A stretch of 64,000 bases of DNA from Panorpa germanica (lineage: Eukaryota > Arthropoda > Insecta > Mecoptera > Panorpidae): assembly GCA_963678705.1 (NCBI GenBank), contig OY783206.1, positions 22,455,807 to 22,519,806 on the forward strand. Direction: 5' to 3'. Shown piece after piece: positions 32,815 through 44,635 of this stretch (position 1 is its first letter; the number at the start of each line of letters is the position of its first letter). The notes under the pieces are model-generated. The model was not told where the DNA came from. It saw only the letters and a program-made list of their open reading frames with translations, and made no database searches. The translations under genes and the position numbers were made by a program.

Positions 32815-33095
32815 CTTTTCGAGCTCGATCCATTTAGTCCAGTGTTTTTCCAACTTTTTTATTCCTTCTCCTTTCAAAATTAGCGTTTGTTTCAGTGATT
32901 TTAGTGATTACCTCTTTGTTAGACCCAAATCTCTTACAATCCAGCCATTTCTTTAGGTTTGGAAACAGGAAATAGTCGCAGGGGGCTAAACTGGAGAATA
33001 TGCTGAAGGGGGTAGCTGTTCATAGCCCAATTTATGGATTTTTGCCATGGTGACTACACACTCAATTGCAAATGCGGCATCCATTGCGCGGATAG
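32815..33095 (-). pseudogene. mariner transposase C-terminal remnant
   Basis: On the minus strand: IHKLGYEQLPPSAYSP, then after a one-base deletion CDYFLFPNLKKWLDCKRFGS, NKEVITKI, and near the end KKVGKTLD or, in another frame, KKLEKHWTKWIELEK. This matches the end of mariner (Tc1/mariner, D-34-D) transposases, where LPHPPYSPDLAPSDY carries the last catalytic Asp. Here that Asp codon is damaged by the frameshift. Only this C-terminal third is recognised. Inactive. Confidence 0.85.
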
Positions 33096-33559
33096 ATGCT
33101 TTCAATGTAAAACACAAACTAAACGACAAAGCTTGTTCAAAGTTGACAGCAGTTTATTAATAGATGGCAGTTGATGGGAACAGCAGCGGAAAATTCAAAG
33201 ATTTACTAAATTATCAAATCTATCTTAGATTTATTGTGTTTTTATCAGCGGAAGAACTAATTTTGTTAAATTTTTTCACAAGTTCATCATAACAATATCT
33301 TTTTACATGCTTCTTACGTACAAAAATTGCCTTTCTTTCCTATAAAGACTTAAAAATTCGCTCCAAAATTGTCACCAAATGACGTTATTATTAAATTCAC
33401 GCAGTCAACTTCTACAGAATAATAGAAACTTGAGATACGTTTCTCATCACGTCAAAAGTTGAACTAAATTATTAGCAACCAACATGCTTTTTTCATATAC
33501 AAACATGTTGGCCGAGCTGTTTACAAAAGTGACATACCCGAGGAATGTTTAAACTTGTT
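33096..33559. repeat. Short dispersed repeat (33340-33540) and flank
   Basis: Within this stretch, AAATTCGCTCCAAAA, GAGATACGTTTC, CACGTCAAAAGTTGAACTAA and ACATGTTGGC recur in the same order at about 55965-56075. No termini recognised. 33096-33339 is anonymous. Confidence 0.45.
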
Positions 33560-33835
33560 CCAATTTTTTTTTTAACATTTATTTGAGTGCATCAACTTTC
33601 AAAAGTTATTAGTACTTAAAACAATATAAACATTTACATTATACATAATTAACAACTTATAGGCACGATTAATTAGTTTCATTAATAGCACATATAAAAT
33701 TGTAAAATACATTAATAGCAAATGTTAAATTCAATAAAGTTTTTCAGACTCTCCCTGCTTTCAAACATCTGCCTACATTCCTCAGGCATATTACAGCGAT
33801 GAGTACCTCGTTCAAATTTATTTCACACGGTCATT
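33560..33835 (-). pseudogene. I-like LINE 3' end, copy 3
   Basis: Reversed copy of the 3' end of the I-like family: poly-T on the plus strand near 33566, then GAGTGCATCAACTTTC, then TTTTTCAGACTCTCCCTGCT and CAGGCATATTACAGC. The last two encode SRESLKN- and NMPEE-type residues on the minus strand. Only the last few tens of codons and the 3' UTR remain. Confidence 0.7.
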
Positions 33836-34149
33836 TGATCAATAGAAAATTGGTCTTGTTCATTATCGCCAAATAATATTTCCCTAATCGCTGTGTGTTT
33901 ACTTCATTAGTGGTAATTAGATAATTATCAAAATTGTATAGTGACGCGTCTGTAACTAAAGTAGATTAATTATAGAATTATGTTCAATAATTAGTAAACA
34001 AATAATAAGTCATATTGGCAAATTAACTTCAATTATCTATCTAATTAGGCAAAACAGTAAATCTAGTAAATTATACCCGAACCGATTTAGGCTACAAGAT
34101 ATTATATTAAAAATACTTTAAGATAAGTAATTCTTAATTACCGTGTATT
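33836..34149. other. Unassigned spacer
   Basis: Nothing recognised. Confidence 0.3.
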
Positions 34150-34895
34150 ACAATCATTAAGAAGGTTCCCACGAAAATCACTTTCCTTACGATCTTGTTG
34201 AAAATTTAAAAATAAATATATTAATTAATGTCCTTTATACGTAGAAAAAATTTCAATACTCCTAGCGGTACTACATTTTTAGATTTTGACTCTTAGAATT
34301 TGCAGTTTTAACATACGAACCCTACACCGTTTAGGGATTTAACGAATATTCGCATTCGCAATAGATTATGCTAATTTTTTGCGGATGTATTTAGCAACGA
34401 AAAGTGAAAATAATTTATAAAATAACAATGCAACTAATGCGGTTTACAATATTTTTATTTTAGTTACTACTTGAACTTGCAATATAAAAAAACAACTACC
34501 TATATAATAACCAAAATAAATTTTGAACTTTTTAAACACACAATGGAGCTAACTAAACTACCAAATTTTTAATTACACTAATCTACTTTAAATGATTATA
34601 TTAGTAAATAAAGCATTTAGTAATAAGCGATCAACGCACGATCAAAATGGGAGATAGTAAATACTTACTTTTGGCGCCATATTTAAAAAGTTGATATTCG
34701 CAATCGCATTCGCATGTTGGAGTTGAAAATTCGCATTTGCGAATGCAGGATACATTCGTTAAATCCCTGCACCGACACCGACGGATGTTTTGTGATAAAA
34801 CAATGTTAATTTTCTTAGCATCAATCATTGAAAATATGACAAATATTGTCCTGTAAAGAAAATTACAGCAAGCGGTATTCGTTTTTTATAAAATA
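34150..34895 (+). repeat. Family H repeat, copy 1, interrupted
   Basis: 34150-34331 and 34770-34895 together match the reverse complement of 47765-48070. Shared landmarks are TTTCAATACTCCT, CATACGAACCCTACACC, ACCGACGGATGTTTTGTGAT and the AGCAAGCGGTATTCG end. The middle is an inserted element (34332-34769). Confidence 0.7.
34332..34769. mobile_element. hAT-like MITE, 438 bp
   Basis: Ends TAGGGATTTAACGAAT and ATTCGTTAAATCCCTG are inverted repeats of 15-16 bp, with repeated CGCATTCGC motifs just inside each end, as in some hAT MITEs. It interrupts family H. Flanks CACCG are shared on both sides but a full 8-bp duplication is not clean, so the superfamily is an inference. An open frame across the right end is incidental. 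Confidence 0.7.
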
Positions 34896-35703
34896 TTTTG
34901 AAAGTGAGCTACTTTTTAAGTAGCGACAGTATTGCGACTTATTTAAAAAATAATGAAAGTTCATATGTTGCCATACATTGTACGAACATCAAGGCTATCC
35001 TAAGATAGATTTTAGTGTGCAAAACCTAATACTAGAGCAAATAGAACAAAATATGAACCCTCTTTCATTTCCAAAGCACCACAGCATAAAAAACATATCA
35101 TAATATAATCCAAAGCGATTTAATTTTCACCCTTCCAATAAACTATCCAACCGCTGTAAGAAGATACTTTACAACCCCTATAGTATTTCAACCCCTTACT
35201 GGTGGGGGTGGGAGGTGGTAGGTGGTGTACTATGAGCTTGTGTGGTGGTGTTTTCAGTCGATTTATTTGATTCCCGGTGGGGTTGTTCTCAATCAGCCCC
35301 TATTATTTAGATAATGGTCCAACCACTTTACAACTTGGCGAGGTGGATGTAAGGGATGTTAGATCATTGGCGGAGCTAAATTGGTGTAGGAGGGAGGGAT
35401 TAACAATGCCAGTGCCGTATTATAAAGAAAGAGCGACACCACGGGAAACCGCCGGCTAGGGACACAAGAGTCTTAAGGATGGTCGCATCAAACGCATTGG
35501 ATTTATCGAATCGAACTCAGAAGACAATGAATTTGAAAGCATCAACAACTCTTGCAGATGACACATCAATATAGGCTAAGAGGAAGCGGAAAATATTGTA
35601 CTAATTTATATAATTTTAGGTTTTGTTTGAATAAAATATACATTCATTATAACCTATAAATCTATTGTAACATTTTACTCTGGTTCAGATTTTATCGTAA
35701 TAT
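34896..35703. other. Unassigned; GC-richer patch at 35180-35560
   Basis: The patch holds GGTGGGGGTGGGAGGTGG and a 60-codon plus-strand frame ending near 35459 (PVPYYKERATPRETAG). I recognise no family. It could be an exon of a host gene or part of an unknown element. Confidence 0.3.
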
Positions 35704-35895
35704 AAAGACTCTTTCAACAAGAGGTGTCATTTTAAATCAACACAAAAACGCAATATTTTCGTGAAAAGTGGTGATATTTTCATTTTAATCCAAAGAACAA
35801 ACTCTGAGGTTAGTAATGAATCACAATATTTTCCAAATGCCACCGCAATGAGCGCGAAATTTAAAATTACACCTTTTGTTGAAAAGAGAAAAATT
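35704..35895 (+). mobile_element. Family L MITE, copy 2
   Basis: Left end CTTTCAACAAGAGGTGTC then ATTTTAAAT; right end AAATTTAAAATTACACC then TTTTGTTGAAAAG. About 190 bp and the clearest copy of the family. No coding capacity. Confidence 0.7.
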
Positions 35896-36733
35896 ACACT
35901 TCTTTTCAAATATGATAGCAAATTGTTCCCAAATCAGACCCTGCATCTTTAAATAGATGTTCCATGATGCTGTAACAATCTAACTACCCCTGGTACACCC
36001 CAGAGGGTTAATATATCGCTACGATGAAGTATAATGTTATATGTATTAATAGTAGCGTGGATACAGTCGAGAAAAATGATCGGAATAGGGGTTGGGGATG
36101 GTTTTAGGGGTGGAAGAATGTTGTAACTTGGTTATGCTACGATTCAGGGTAAAAATTATGACACAATATTAAACATTAGGGTGTTTTCTCGGGTAGTAAT
36201 CTTTACAGGAACGAATTAACTACAGTTGTATAATTTAAATATCATAATTTAACAAAATAATAACAATTTGTTAGGTGAAGGGAGTGTTAATAGAAGGTGA
36301 TGATTTAAATTTACCGCCAATTTGAAGGCAATACAGTGTCCTTTATGCGTCAGAGTTTAAATCTCGGATAAACGCGAAATTTAATTTGAGATTTTGGTTG
36401 ATGTTTTAATCCCACAAGGAGGAGACGATTGGTGGAAGCGCAGGGTATTGAGCAACGGATGAAAGTGAGTAAAGAAGAATGGCAAAGAAATATGACACTG
36501 ATAAAAAGAAATGTTTTAATATTAGGAATTGAGGAATAAATTCATTGCAATTAGTGACTAACTGCAAGAAACATTAAGAAATATACAGAGCTTCGCTTTA
36601 ATCCAGTATGCTATGATGAAATTCGGCATCTATTGAACTAATTTTAATATTTCTTGCCATGGAATAATTTTACACTGAATTGAAATCGATAAAAGTGTGA
36701 TAATCTTTCAAAGAAATGTACAATGCTTGATTT
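35896..36733. other. Unassigned spacer
   Basis: Nothing recognised. The purine-rich patch near 36415-36515 has no supported reading. Confidence 0.3.
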
Positions 36734-37404
36734 AAATGGGCTTGTGTCCTATGTCTTGATAAAGTTGGTAAATAGAACCTCAAATGTTCAATCATGTTTT
36801 AATAACTCCTTATATTTCAGGAGATATATTAACAATTAAAAATGTCATTTTTTCCTTTTAATTATTACATGGATTCAACGTTGGACAACATTCCAACTGC
36901 ATGTGACATCACAGCCGTTAGTTGCTATCTCTTTTATACAACAGAGCGTAAAAGAGTCAAGATAGAACTGACAAAGTTTACAGGTTATCAACCTTACAGC
37001 TCATAAATCTCTGCTGTATGTATTTATATATCAAAATATCAAATATTATTTACAGCTATTTCAAGGAACAATAAAATTTCAATATTATGTCTGCCGTAAC
37101 ATGGTTAATAAAATAAAAACTTATTATTCTTTGACTTGACTTGATTTTTTGACTACCAACAGCTACAAAATATTACCACAGCACTGACCAACTCAACAAA
37201 TAACTGACGTTATAGTGCATTTCGCGTCATACAAATATGGCCGACCATTTCTAGCGCTAAAACTACAATTCAAATTTTTAATTGCTATGTCTCCGTCAAC
37301 ATTTAGATATTTAATAAAATAGACACGTCAATACACATTTATTAACATCAATTTCAATCAATAATTGAAAAATCGACCACTAAGAAATGAGGACAAAGCC
37401 CGTT
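36734..37404 (+). mobile_element. Family B DNA transposon, copy 2
   Basis: Starts AAATGGGCTTGTGTCC, ends GACAAAGCCCGTTT. Same interior order as 27323-27962, including CATTCCAACTGCATGTGACA, GAGCGTAAAAGAGTCAAG and ATGGCCGACCATTTC. About 670 bp, slightly longer than copy 1. Confidence 0.75.
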
Positions 37405-37730
37405 TCGTACTTTGTGTTTGTCTTTAAACACTGCACTTTTTAGAAAGGCGAAATGGTTTCTGGGATATTTATATTGCCCGCACAGGTTCAAAATATGCGT
37501 CGACACACAAAATACATTTTTAATTGTTTGCATTTTTTTCTATTTGGTATTCCCATCAAAACTATATTGAACTTCGATATATTTGTGGTCCAGTTGTCGG
37601 TGCATAAGCGACCCTTGTTTCTTTGTGTTTCTTTTCCATCAAAGAACTTTCGACGATTAGTTTAATATCTAGGTTACACGGTCCAAGGAATCGTGTGAAT
37701 TATCCAATTCAGTTACATCGTCAATATTAT
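37405..37730. other. Unassigned spacer
   Basis: Nothing recognised. Confidence 0.3.
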
Positions 37731-37830
37731 GCGAGTTACTCTCATGTGCGAGCTACTCTCATGTGCGAGTTACTCTCATGTGCGAGTTACTCTCATGTGC
37801 GAGTGGGTCAGTAACTCGCACACGAGTTAC
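37731..37830. repeat. 17-bp tandem repeat with inverted end copy
   Basis: Four near-perfect 17-bp units GCGAGTTACTCTCATGT (37731-37798, one C for T) and a partial fifth are followed after GGGTC by AGTAACTCGC and ACACGAGTTACT. The inverted copy could fold back on the array. Confidence 0.85.
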
Positions 37831-38774
37831 TACATCATATGTTGCTTTCACAGTCATTGGCTTTCTCCTATCACGTCAGAACGCAACACAATTCGGAACA
37901 GCTACTTGCCTGTGTTAGGACAAAATATATAATATGAAGCCATCCGAGAAAAACACAACATCAAAGAACGTTGCAAGATAAACGTTTCTCATTATGAAGT
38001 CATCAATAAGTTATACAAGTACATGGCAGTTAATAAAGATATTTCTTTCCCTTTTATTCTATAGCCCTCTCCTTCTCTTCCTACTAACGTGGTATCTTCA
38101 AATGTGTTAAATTTCCAACATTTTTTATATCCAAATGATCCCAACTCTTTAGTCGATAAAACAATAAAAATATTCATGCGTTTGGAAGTGTCAAACAGTT
38201 TAAATCTCTATCTATATAGTGAATTTGTGACCGTTCTGAACATAGTTTGTGTAAACCAGCGCCTCTAGTGTGGAAAAGAGACACTACATGACAACATAGG
38301 TAAAGAACTCTAACTAACAAGAAGACTTTGAATTCTCAGAATATTTTGTGGTTTTACACGTGTTCCATTTGTTCGGATGAATATACTCGTACATTGTGAT
38401 CTGCTCTAACGAAATTTATAATGCGATGACTATTGGTAACCGCAGTATTTAAGTACAGCGGCAATCTGACATACGAAGTACCCCGTGCGTGGTGTTCTAA
38501 ATGAGACGATACCTTTTTATCGGTACGCCATTCTTGTTATATGCAATTTTAATTGTTTATATTTGGCAGGTGTGTACCCGATACGTTAACAATTTCTTTC
38601 ATATACCCTGCAATGCTTAACATAAACTTATAAGGGATGATGTAATGTATGTAACAGAAACATAATTTTTAATATGTTCGCGTGATTCTTTTTATATTTT
38701 CAATCAAAATTGTTTGTATCTCAAAGTAAATTGCAGAGTTAGTTTTAGGACAAAATTAATATCAAGTCATTTTC
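37831..38774. other. Unassigned
   Basis: Nothing recognised. Confidence 0.3.
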
Positions 38775-39195
38775 GGGTGTTCGTAATCAAGTACACTCAT
38801 GCGCTGCACTACCAAATATTTATACCTTGAAAAAAAAAACAAAACCCGTAAATATTATATAATACCCCAATTCAAGGCAAGGAATCAACTTAATCTCTAT
38901 GCGGAATTAATTTAAACTTATTGTCGTTCGAAGAAATGTTCTCCACAACGCTTGTAGCTCTCCACAACGCACGTAGCTGCGCAATATAACTACTACGATA
39001 CTACTATGACTAATATGAGATACATCGCCCAGCGCGTGAGGCAGAAGATACTCAGATATATGAAGAATCTGGCTTGAGGATAAAAGTCGTCGGATTGATT
39101 TTATATATAAACAAATAAAATTATTAATAAGAAAATGTCATTTTATTGCAACTTTAAGTAATAATTTTCTATTAGTTGATAAAGTACCAGTTCTC
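38775..39195 (-). repeat. Family G repeat, copy 2
   Basis: Reverse complement of 640-1115; see there. Confidence 0.6.
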
Positions 39196-39489
39196 GTAGG
39201 CAGGAGCCGCCACTGCACGTAATAAAAAAAGGCAAACTTTGTAGAAAGAAATTTGAAGAAAAAGTTGATATTTACAATCAAATAAATGTAAATCTGACTC
39301 TATTAAAAACAGAAATACTAAGCACCGTTAGATTCCTTTCTATCAAGTGCTAATTCATCTTATAATTCAATTCAATTCAGTGTAAATCCAGATTAGTCTA
39401 GAATAAATTTGTTGAAGATTGGTTTGGGGTCCCCCCGTTGAAGTGAACCCTTTACAACACATTTTATTTGGGTAACCCACTTTAATTTA

Positions 39490-39625
39490 GGTTGTGAACA
39501 ATATCTTAAATTCTAGAAAAGTATATTACATGTACTGATAAAGTTAACTATCAGGATCGCAAATGTGATTTGTTTTAAATAGTCGCAATATTATTGAAGA
39601 TATAAACAATCAAAATAGTCATTTA
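39490..39625 (+). repeat. Family B-related fragment, variant pair
   Basis: TACTGATAAAGTTAACTATC, then AGGATCGCAAATG and TTTTAAATAGTCGCAATATT. The reverse complement is at about 48635-48745. These two are much closer to each other than to the main family B copies, so they are a separate subfamily. Confidence 0.55.
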
Positions 39626-39735
39626 AAGAATCAGGATAATTTAAGGGACAAAACTTTGCAAAAATTTGAAACATTTAATGTCATATCCGTCGTTACACTC
39701 TACACCTTAGTTCAATATTATTTTATTTTAATATT

Positions 39736-39990
39736 TTAGTAAAGTGAATAGAAAATGAATTCCTCAATTTTTCCTAAAGCTGATTCACCCATTTCACCGC
39801 TGTATTGATATAACAATTTGATACCATTAACAGAAAAAACAATAGGATGATTCGAAAGGAATGTTAAATCAACTTCTTGCGATGCGCGCGCAGTTTTTCT
39901 GTTACTTTTAGTCACCATAGATTTTTTAGCATTCGTTTTCTCTCAGTTTACCCGTTCATCGACAAGTTGTTGTCTATTTTTGCTTTTTCT
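39736..39990 (-). other. Uncharacterised coding-like remnant
   Basis: A 60-codon minus-strand frame (39918 to 39736) starts MVTKSNRKTARASQEVDLTF, continues FLSNHPIVFSVNGIKLLYQY, and has lysine-rich in-frame sequence upstream broken by a stop. The composition is protein-like and polar rather than random AT translation. I do not recognise the family; an ORF1 or gag-type fragment of a retroelement is possible. Confidence 0.25.
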
Positions 39991-40767
39991 TCGGTTTTTG
40001 CTGGATTTTCTGTGATGTTTTTTTATGTATACATTTTTAGGAATTCTAAATATCCTTATTTGATGAAAACATGTGTTATTTCGTTCTTCTTTTATTTTTG
40101 ACTAAATTTTACAAATTTTAACAATTGGCCGCCGCTTGGGATAATTGAATTAGATTTATGTATTTAGCGTGAGTTCTTTTTAAAACATCTGGCATAGAAA
40201 TATCTAATTTAGAAGTCTAGAAATGTATAAATCGAGATACGTTGACGGGCATAGTCCGAGAGTGAAATTAGATTTAATTTTACCTATTATAATTTTGTAA
40301 ATGGTCCGCAATTGTGAAGAATTTCACCACTTCAATGCAATTAACATAGAACAGGAGGTTATCATAAATTCTAAGCACGAACGCCAACCGCTAGATAAAT
40401 CGGAATAAATTTAATAAAATAAATTAAACGAATAAACAAAATCAATTTTAAAATAATTGAATCTGCGCGGATTCGTGCAAATAAGCAACCACAACCACGA
40501 CCACGACCGGCCGCCTGAGCCGTTGTATTGAAAAGTTGTAAAAGAACAAAACGGCAACAAGAAGAAAACAGGCAAAGATCGGTCCGGGACGAATGGACGA
40601 ATGGACGGACACAGAACAAATAAATACGGACAGGAACATGATTTTTCTCACGAAGAACAATTTGTGAGCAAATCTGAAAAATAAGCCCAGTTTACATCGA
40701 AGTGTTGACAATAAAAAAGAAAAAGAAAGAAAATTTGATGGTGGAGTATGTAAAACGGACAGCGGAG
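39991..40767. other. Unassigned spacer
   Basis: A CAACCACAACCACGACCACG run lies near 40477. Nothing else recognised. Confidence 0.3.
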
Positions 40768-41133
40768 AATGGGCTTGTGTCCTATGTCTTAATTTCTATA
40801 AAACTGTACTATATATCGATAAAGTTGGTTACAAGAACCTCAAATGCCAATTACTTTTATGTCGTTTTCCTTTCATGTTGGTTAAGTCATTTTGTCCCTT
40901 CCATCATCACGTTCCAGTGTAAAAGAGATAGCATTATCAACACAGAACTCTTATACATATATCTATCCCTCAATAGTACGACACGTTACGTCATACAAAT
41001 GGCCGACATCTCACAGCGCTAAAACTACAATTCGAATTTTTAATTGTTATATATATCTCCACACATTTATTAACATCAATTTCAATCAACAATTGAAAAA
41101 TTGACCACAAAAAAATGAGGACACAACCGCATT
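40768..41133 (+). mobile_element. Family B element, copy 3, internally deleted
   Basis: Starts GAATGGGCTTGTGTCC and ends GAGGACACAACCGCATT. It keeps both ends but has lost part of the middle relative to the 27.3-kb copy, giving about 366 bp. Confidence 0.7.
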
Positions 41134-43139
41134 AGAACATATATAAAATGACGACACAGTAAGCAGGAGCGATTGATTGAATTATATCTTCTGGGTTTGG
41201 TTGCAATTAAGTTTGAATAAGAAAATTTGACCACAAAGAAAGGAAATATAAGAAAACAGAAAGAGTTACAAAAAGCAACGAAAAAGAAGAATAAAACAGC
41301 TTTATAAAAAAGATGGATATGGTTAAAGGAATAAAAGTTGTGCACTGGGAGGACTTAATTAACAAATGGACGAAATATACATTTAAAAAGGAACATCGTA
41401 GTGGAGACGATTCCTGTATCAACGAATGAACCCATAAAGACACAAGAAAATTATGTTGGAAGATGGATGATGAAGTTGTTAAGGAAACAACGAGTCTGAA
41501 ATAGAATGGGAAAAACTGAAAATAGGAGAATTATAAATTGTTAAAATTATGTATTATGAAATATTTGTAAATGTTTATATTGATTTAAGTGCTAATGAGT
41601 AGTAATGTTCACACATTAAGAAAATAAAAAGGAATCGGAATAGAATTATTTTATTTATTAATTTTTGATAATGCAAATTACTCTTAGGAATACAAAATTA
41701 TGAATGTACCTTTATCTGTTTCATGTATTGATAAGATTTCGCATATTTATTTAGTGCTTTGGTTGTTTTTATTTTTTTTCACCTCCACTTACCTCCAATC
41801 CCTTCTCACCTCCCTCTTCTTCACCCCTCTCCTCCCTCACTTTCAACAGAGCTGGTTTCGTTCATTTCTTTCAGCTACGCTCCGCACTCTCCATTTGTTT
41901 GTTTTTGCTGTTTTTTTTTGTGTTTGTTTGTATATTTGTTGCTTTGTCAGTCGGGTTGTAGTTTTAAGTCTGGTTTTGATCTCGATTCCCGATTCTCGAT
42001 TCCTTTAACTTGTTTATTTTAATATATTGACTGCATGCGATTTATTTAAACAAATCTCTGATCAATTCAAAAACTGAAAACAACAAATAGACGTTAAACA
42101 AGCGTTAAACAATTGAAAAAACCAAATACAGGCGTTAATATTAATACCATCTGACACACTTACAAAGATATTCCGCACTATTTGAAGTAAGAGAGAGATA
42201 ATATTATTTACGTTAAGTAATGAAAGAAAGAGATGGATGGGTCAGAGTTACACAATCCGCCTTATTCGCCTGATGTGAATTTTATCTGATTTCCAATGTC
42301 AAATCTGTATTAAAAGTAACAAAATTTCAGATCATTGAAGCTGTGAAAAAAAGCGGCACACGTCATGAACGAGTTCACAGTTGAAGACTTCCAGCACCAC
42401 GGCAGAAAATGCGCATGGAGCTGTAGGAATAGAAGAGGGGTGTGTAGTGAAGGGGATAGCATTTAAAGTAAAGTAAAATGTGATATTTTATATCACATCT
42501 CGTAGTACCCCATTTTTGATGTAAGAAATACATTCTTTTAATGCAATTTATCAGTTTTCAATATCAGTCTTCCAACCTGCTTGTCTTCGGTTTGCTAATA
42601 ATCAATTCCCCAGGTGTATAGGACACATTGCTTCACTCTCCTCGGCCTCTCCGTCCAACTGTGGTCCAGCCCGGGCCGACGCGGTCTTTGTCGACAAACC
42701 GACACTCCAAATGTTCGATGTCTCCACCAACAAACACCACGACCTGCAGATTTGTAAAACGATCGATTGATTTCATTTTCGTTCTCTTTTTCTTTTTATT
42801 TTTTCGTTCTTTTTAACCGAACTTTAATTTATTATTCTATTGACGTTGGAATTTGTAGTTCTATGTTTTGTTTGTATTTTTTTAAAGTTTGATTTCAATT
42901 TAACATTTTTAGGCTACACTTTATAAACAATTTGATTGCTTTTATTCGATCTGTTGCATTTTAAAATATGTATTCAACTATATAATTAGTTATTTATAAA
43001 ATATTCTTTCTCTCTCTTTAATTTTTGTAAGTTATTTTAATGTTTTTGCCGCTTTAAATCATTAAATTACATATCATTGCGATTAATAACATTTCATTTG
43101 TGTTCCTTATTCTATCTACTCATTCTCACTCCTTCAAAA
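41134..43139. other. Unassigned 2 kb with strand-biased composition
   Basis: 41215-41540 is purine-rich and 41760-41990 pyrimidine-rich on the plus strand, recalling LINE-tail composition, but no motif could be named. 42610-42760 is GC-richer (GTCCAGCCCGGGCCGACGCG) with no supported exon. Confidence 0.3.
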
Positions 43140-43560
43140 AAAAAAAAAAAATAAACTAAAACCACTACTCCTTCTCTTTCCTTGGTCCTTCCGCCGTCCA
43201 CTTTTTCACTTCACTGCCACTTCACTTTTTACTCCTTTCTCACATTAATATTTATTGCGCTCCATACATCCATTGTGTTTCTATCTCTCTCCCGCACACC
43301 CTGCACATCCTTTTCTCTTTATTTCACAAGTTTCTGCTGCCTTTTTTTCGTTCCCCAATATAAATCTTGCGATTTTTCTTATGTTTCTTTTCTCTTTTTC
43401 TCGTATGTATTCCAGTATCTCTCTCTCTCTTTCCCTCTCTACCCGAACTCCTCTTGAATTTTTCATTATATTCCTTCCTTGTAAATTCTCGGCGTATTGT
43501 TTTATTCCAGTTTTGCTCTATGTGTAATAACACGGTACTGTGAAGTTATTGGGTCAGCGC
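43140..43560 (-). pseudogene. LINE Cys-rich tail, reversed copy
   Basis: On the minus strand: RREFTRKEYNEKFKR, ILEYIREKEKRNIRKIARF, ILGNEKK and CEIKRKGCAGCAGE. This is the pattern of the 8213 tail (EYIREKE, RN-I-K-ARF-LGNE, then Cys pair). Microsatellite-like CTCTCT on the plus strand is its GAGAGA (RERERE) region. Frameshifted. Confidence 0.7.
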
Positions 43561-43596
43561 TGTCCGTAAATGAATTTGTCATAATACAGACTTTAC

Positions 43597-43812
43597 ATTT
43601 AGAGTCTTTCACCAAGAACTGTTATTTTAAAATTCGCATCATTTTTTAACTATCAACTTTCTATCTGTAACTGCAGTGATATTTAGCAGATATTGCGTTT
43701 CATTACTAACCTCAGAGTTTATACTTTGGATTAAAATAAGAATATCACCACTTTTCACGAAAATATTGCGTTTTTCTGTTGATTTAAAATGACACCTCTT
43801 CTTGAAATAACT
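43597..43812 (-). mobile_element. Family L MITE, copy 3
   Basis: Left end AGAGTCTTTCACCAAGAAC; right end GATTTAAAATGACACCTC then TTCTTGAAATAACT. The interior AATATCACCACTTTTCACGA is the reverse of the block in the other copies. Confidence 0.65.
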
Positions 43813-44189
43813 GTTAATTTCTCTTGCTGCGTTTTGAACGAATTAGATTGTTAAGACTATTTAAGATTTGTTAAGATTATTTAATAGGATACAACAGATG
43901 TTACAAATATTACAATTAAAATACCAAACAAAAGTTATAGAGCAAGCAAAAATTGGTGAAAAGAGGACGAGAGGGAAAATAAATTGGAGCACATTAAGAG
44001 AATGTTAGAAAGCGGGAAAAAAGAGGACGAAGGAAATTAAAGGAAAGAGAAGAGAGAAGGATGAAGATCGAGTCGAAGTTAGACTTTCATTGTAAATTAG
44101 GTTTAAGTTTAAATAAGCTTAAACAGAATGAAAATAGGATGGTAAAGTCAGAAGGCAAAGCAATTATTAGAAAATACATGTACAAATGC
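43813..44189 (+). other. Purine-rich, possible LINE-tail scrap
   Basis: TTGGAGCACATTAAGAGAAT near 43983 matches the context of the LINE tails (WEHIKRM-type). Too short and decayed to assign firmly. Confidence 0.3.
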
Positions 44190-44635
44190 AATGGGCTTGG
44201 GTTCTCATTTATTAGTGGTCGATTTTTCAATTGTTGATTAAAATTGATGTTAATAATTGTATATTGGCGTTTTTATTTGAATAAACATCCAAATTTTGAC
44301 GGAGATATAGCAATTAAAAATTCAAATTGTAGTTTTAGCGCTAGAGATGTCGGCCATATTTATGACGTTACATGTCGCACTATTAAGGGATTGGTCAGTT
44401 ATTTATTATATGTGTAAGAGTTTTGTTTTCAGTATTCTATCTCTGTTACGCTCTATTGTATAAAAGAGATGAAAACTTAGCGGATGTGAAGTTAAATGTA
44501 TTTTAATTTTCTGTAACGTTGGATCCCTTTAATAATCTCCTAAAATATAGCGAGTTATTAAAAAATAATTAGGTATTTGAGATTCTGGTAGTCAACTTGA
44601 TCAATATACTAGCACAGTTTCCATCAAAATTATAT
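44190..44635 (-). mobile_element. Family B element, copy 4
   Basis: AATGGGCTTGGGTTCTCATT, then GGTCGATTTTTCAATTG and GACGGAGATATAGCAATTAA, reversed relative to copy 1. It ends near the CAACTTGATCAATATAC block with its outer terminus lost. Confidence 0.65.

Noticed and set aside
41700..42022. Overlapping hydrophobic frames of about 90-100 codons
   Set aside because: Low-complexity Phe/Leu/Ser translation of a T-rich stretch in two frames; no family features.
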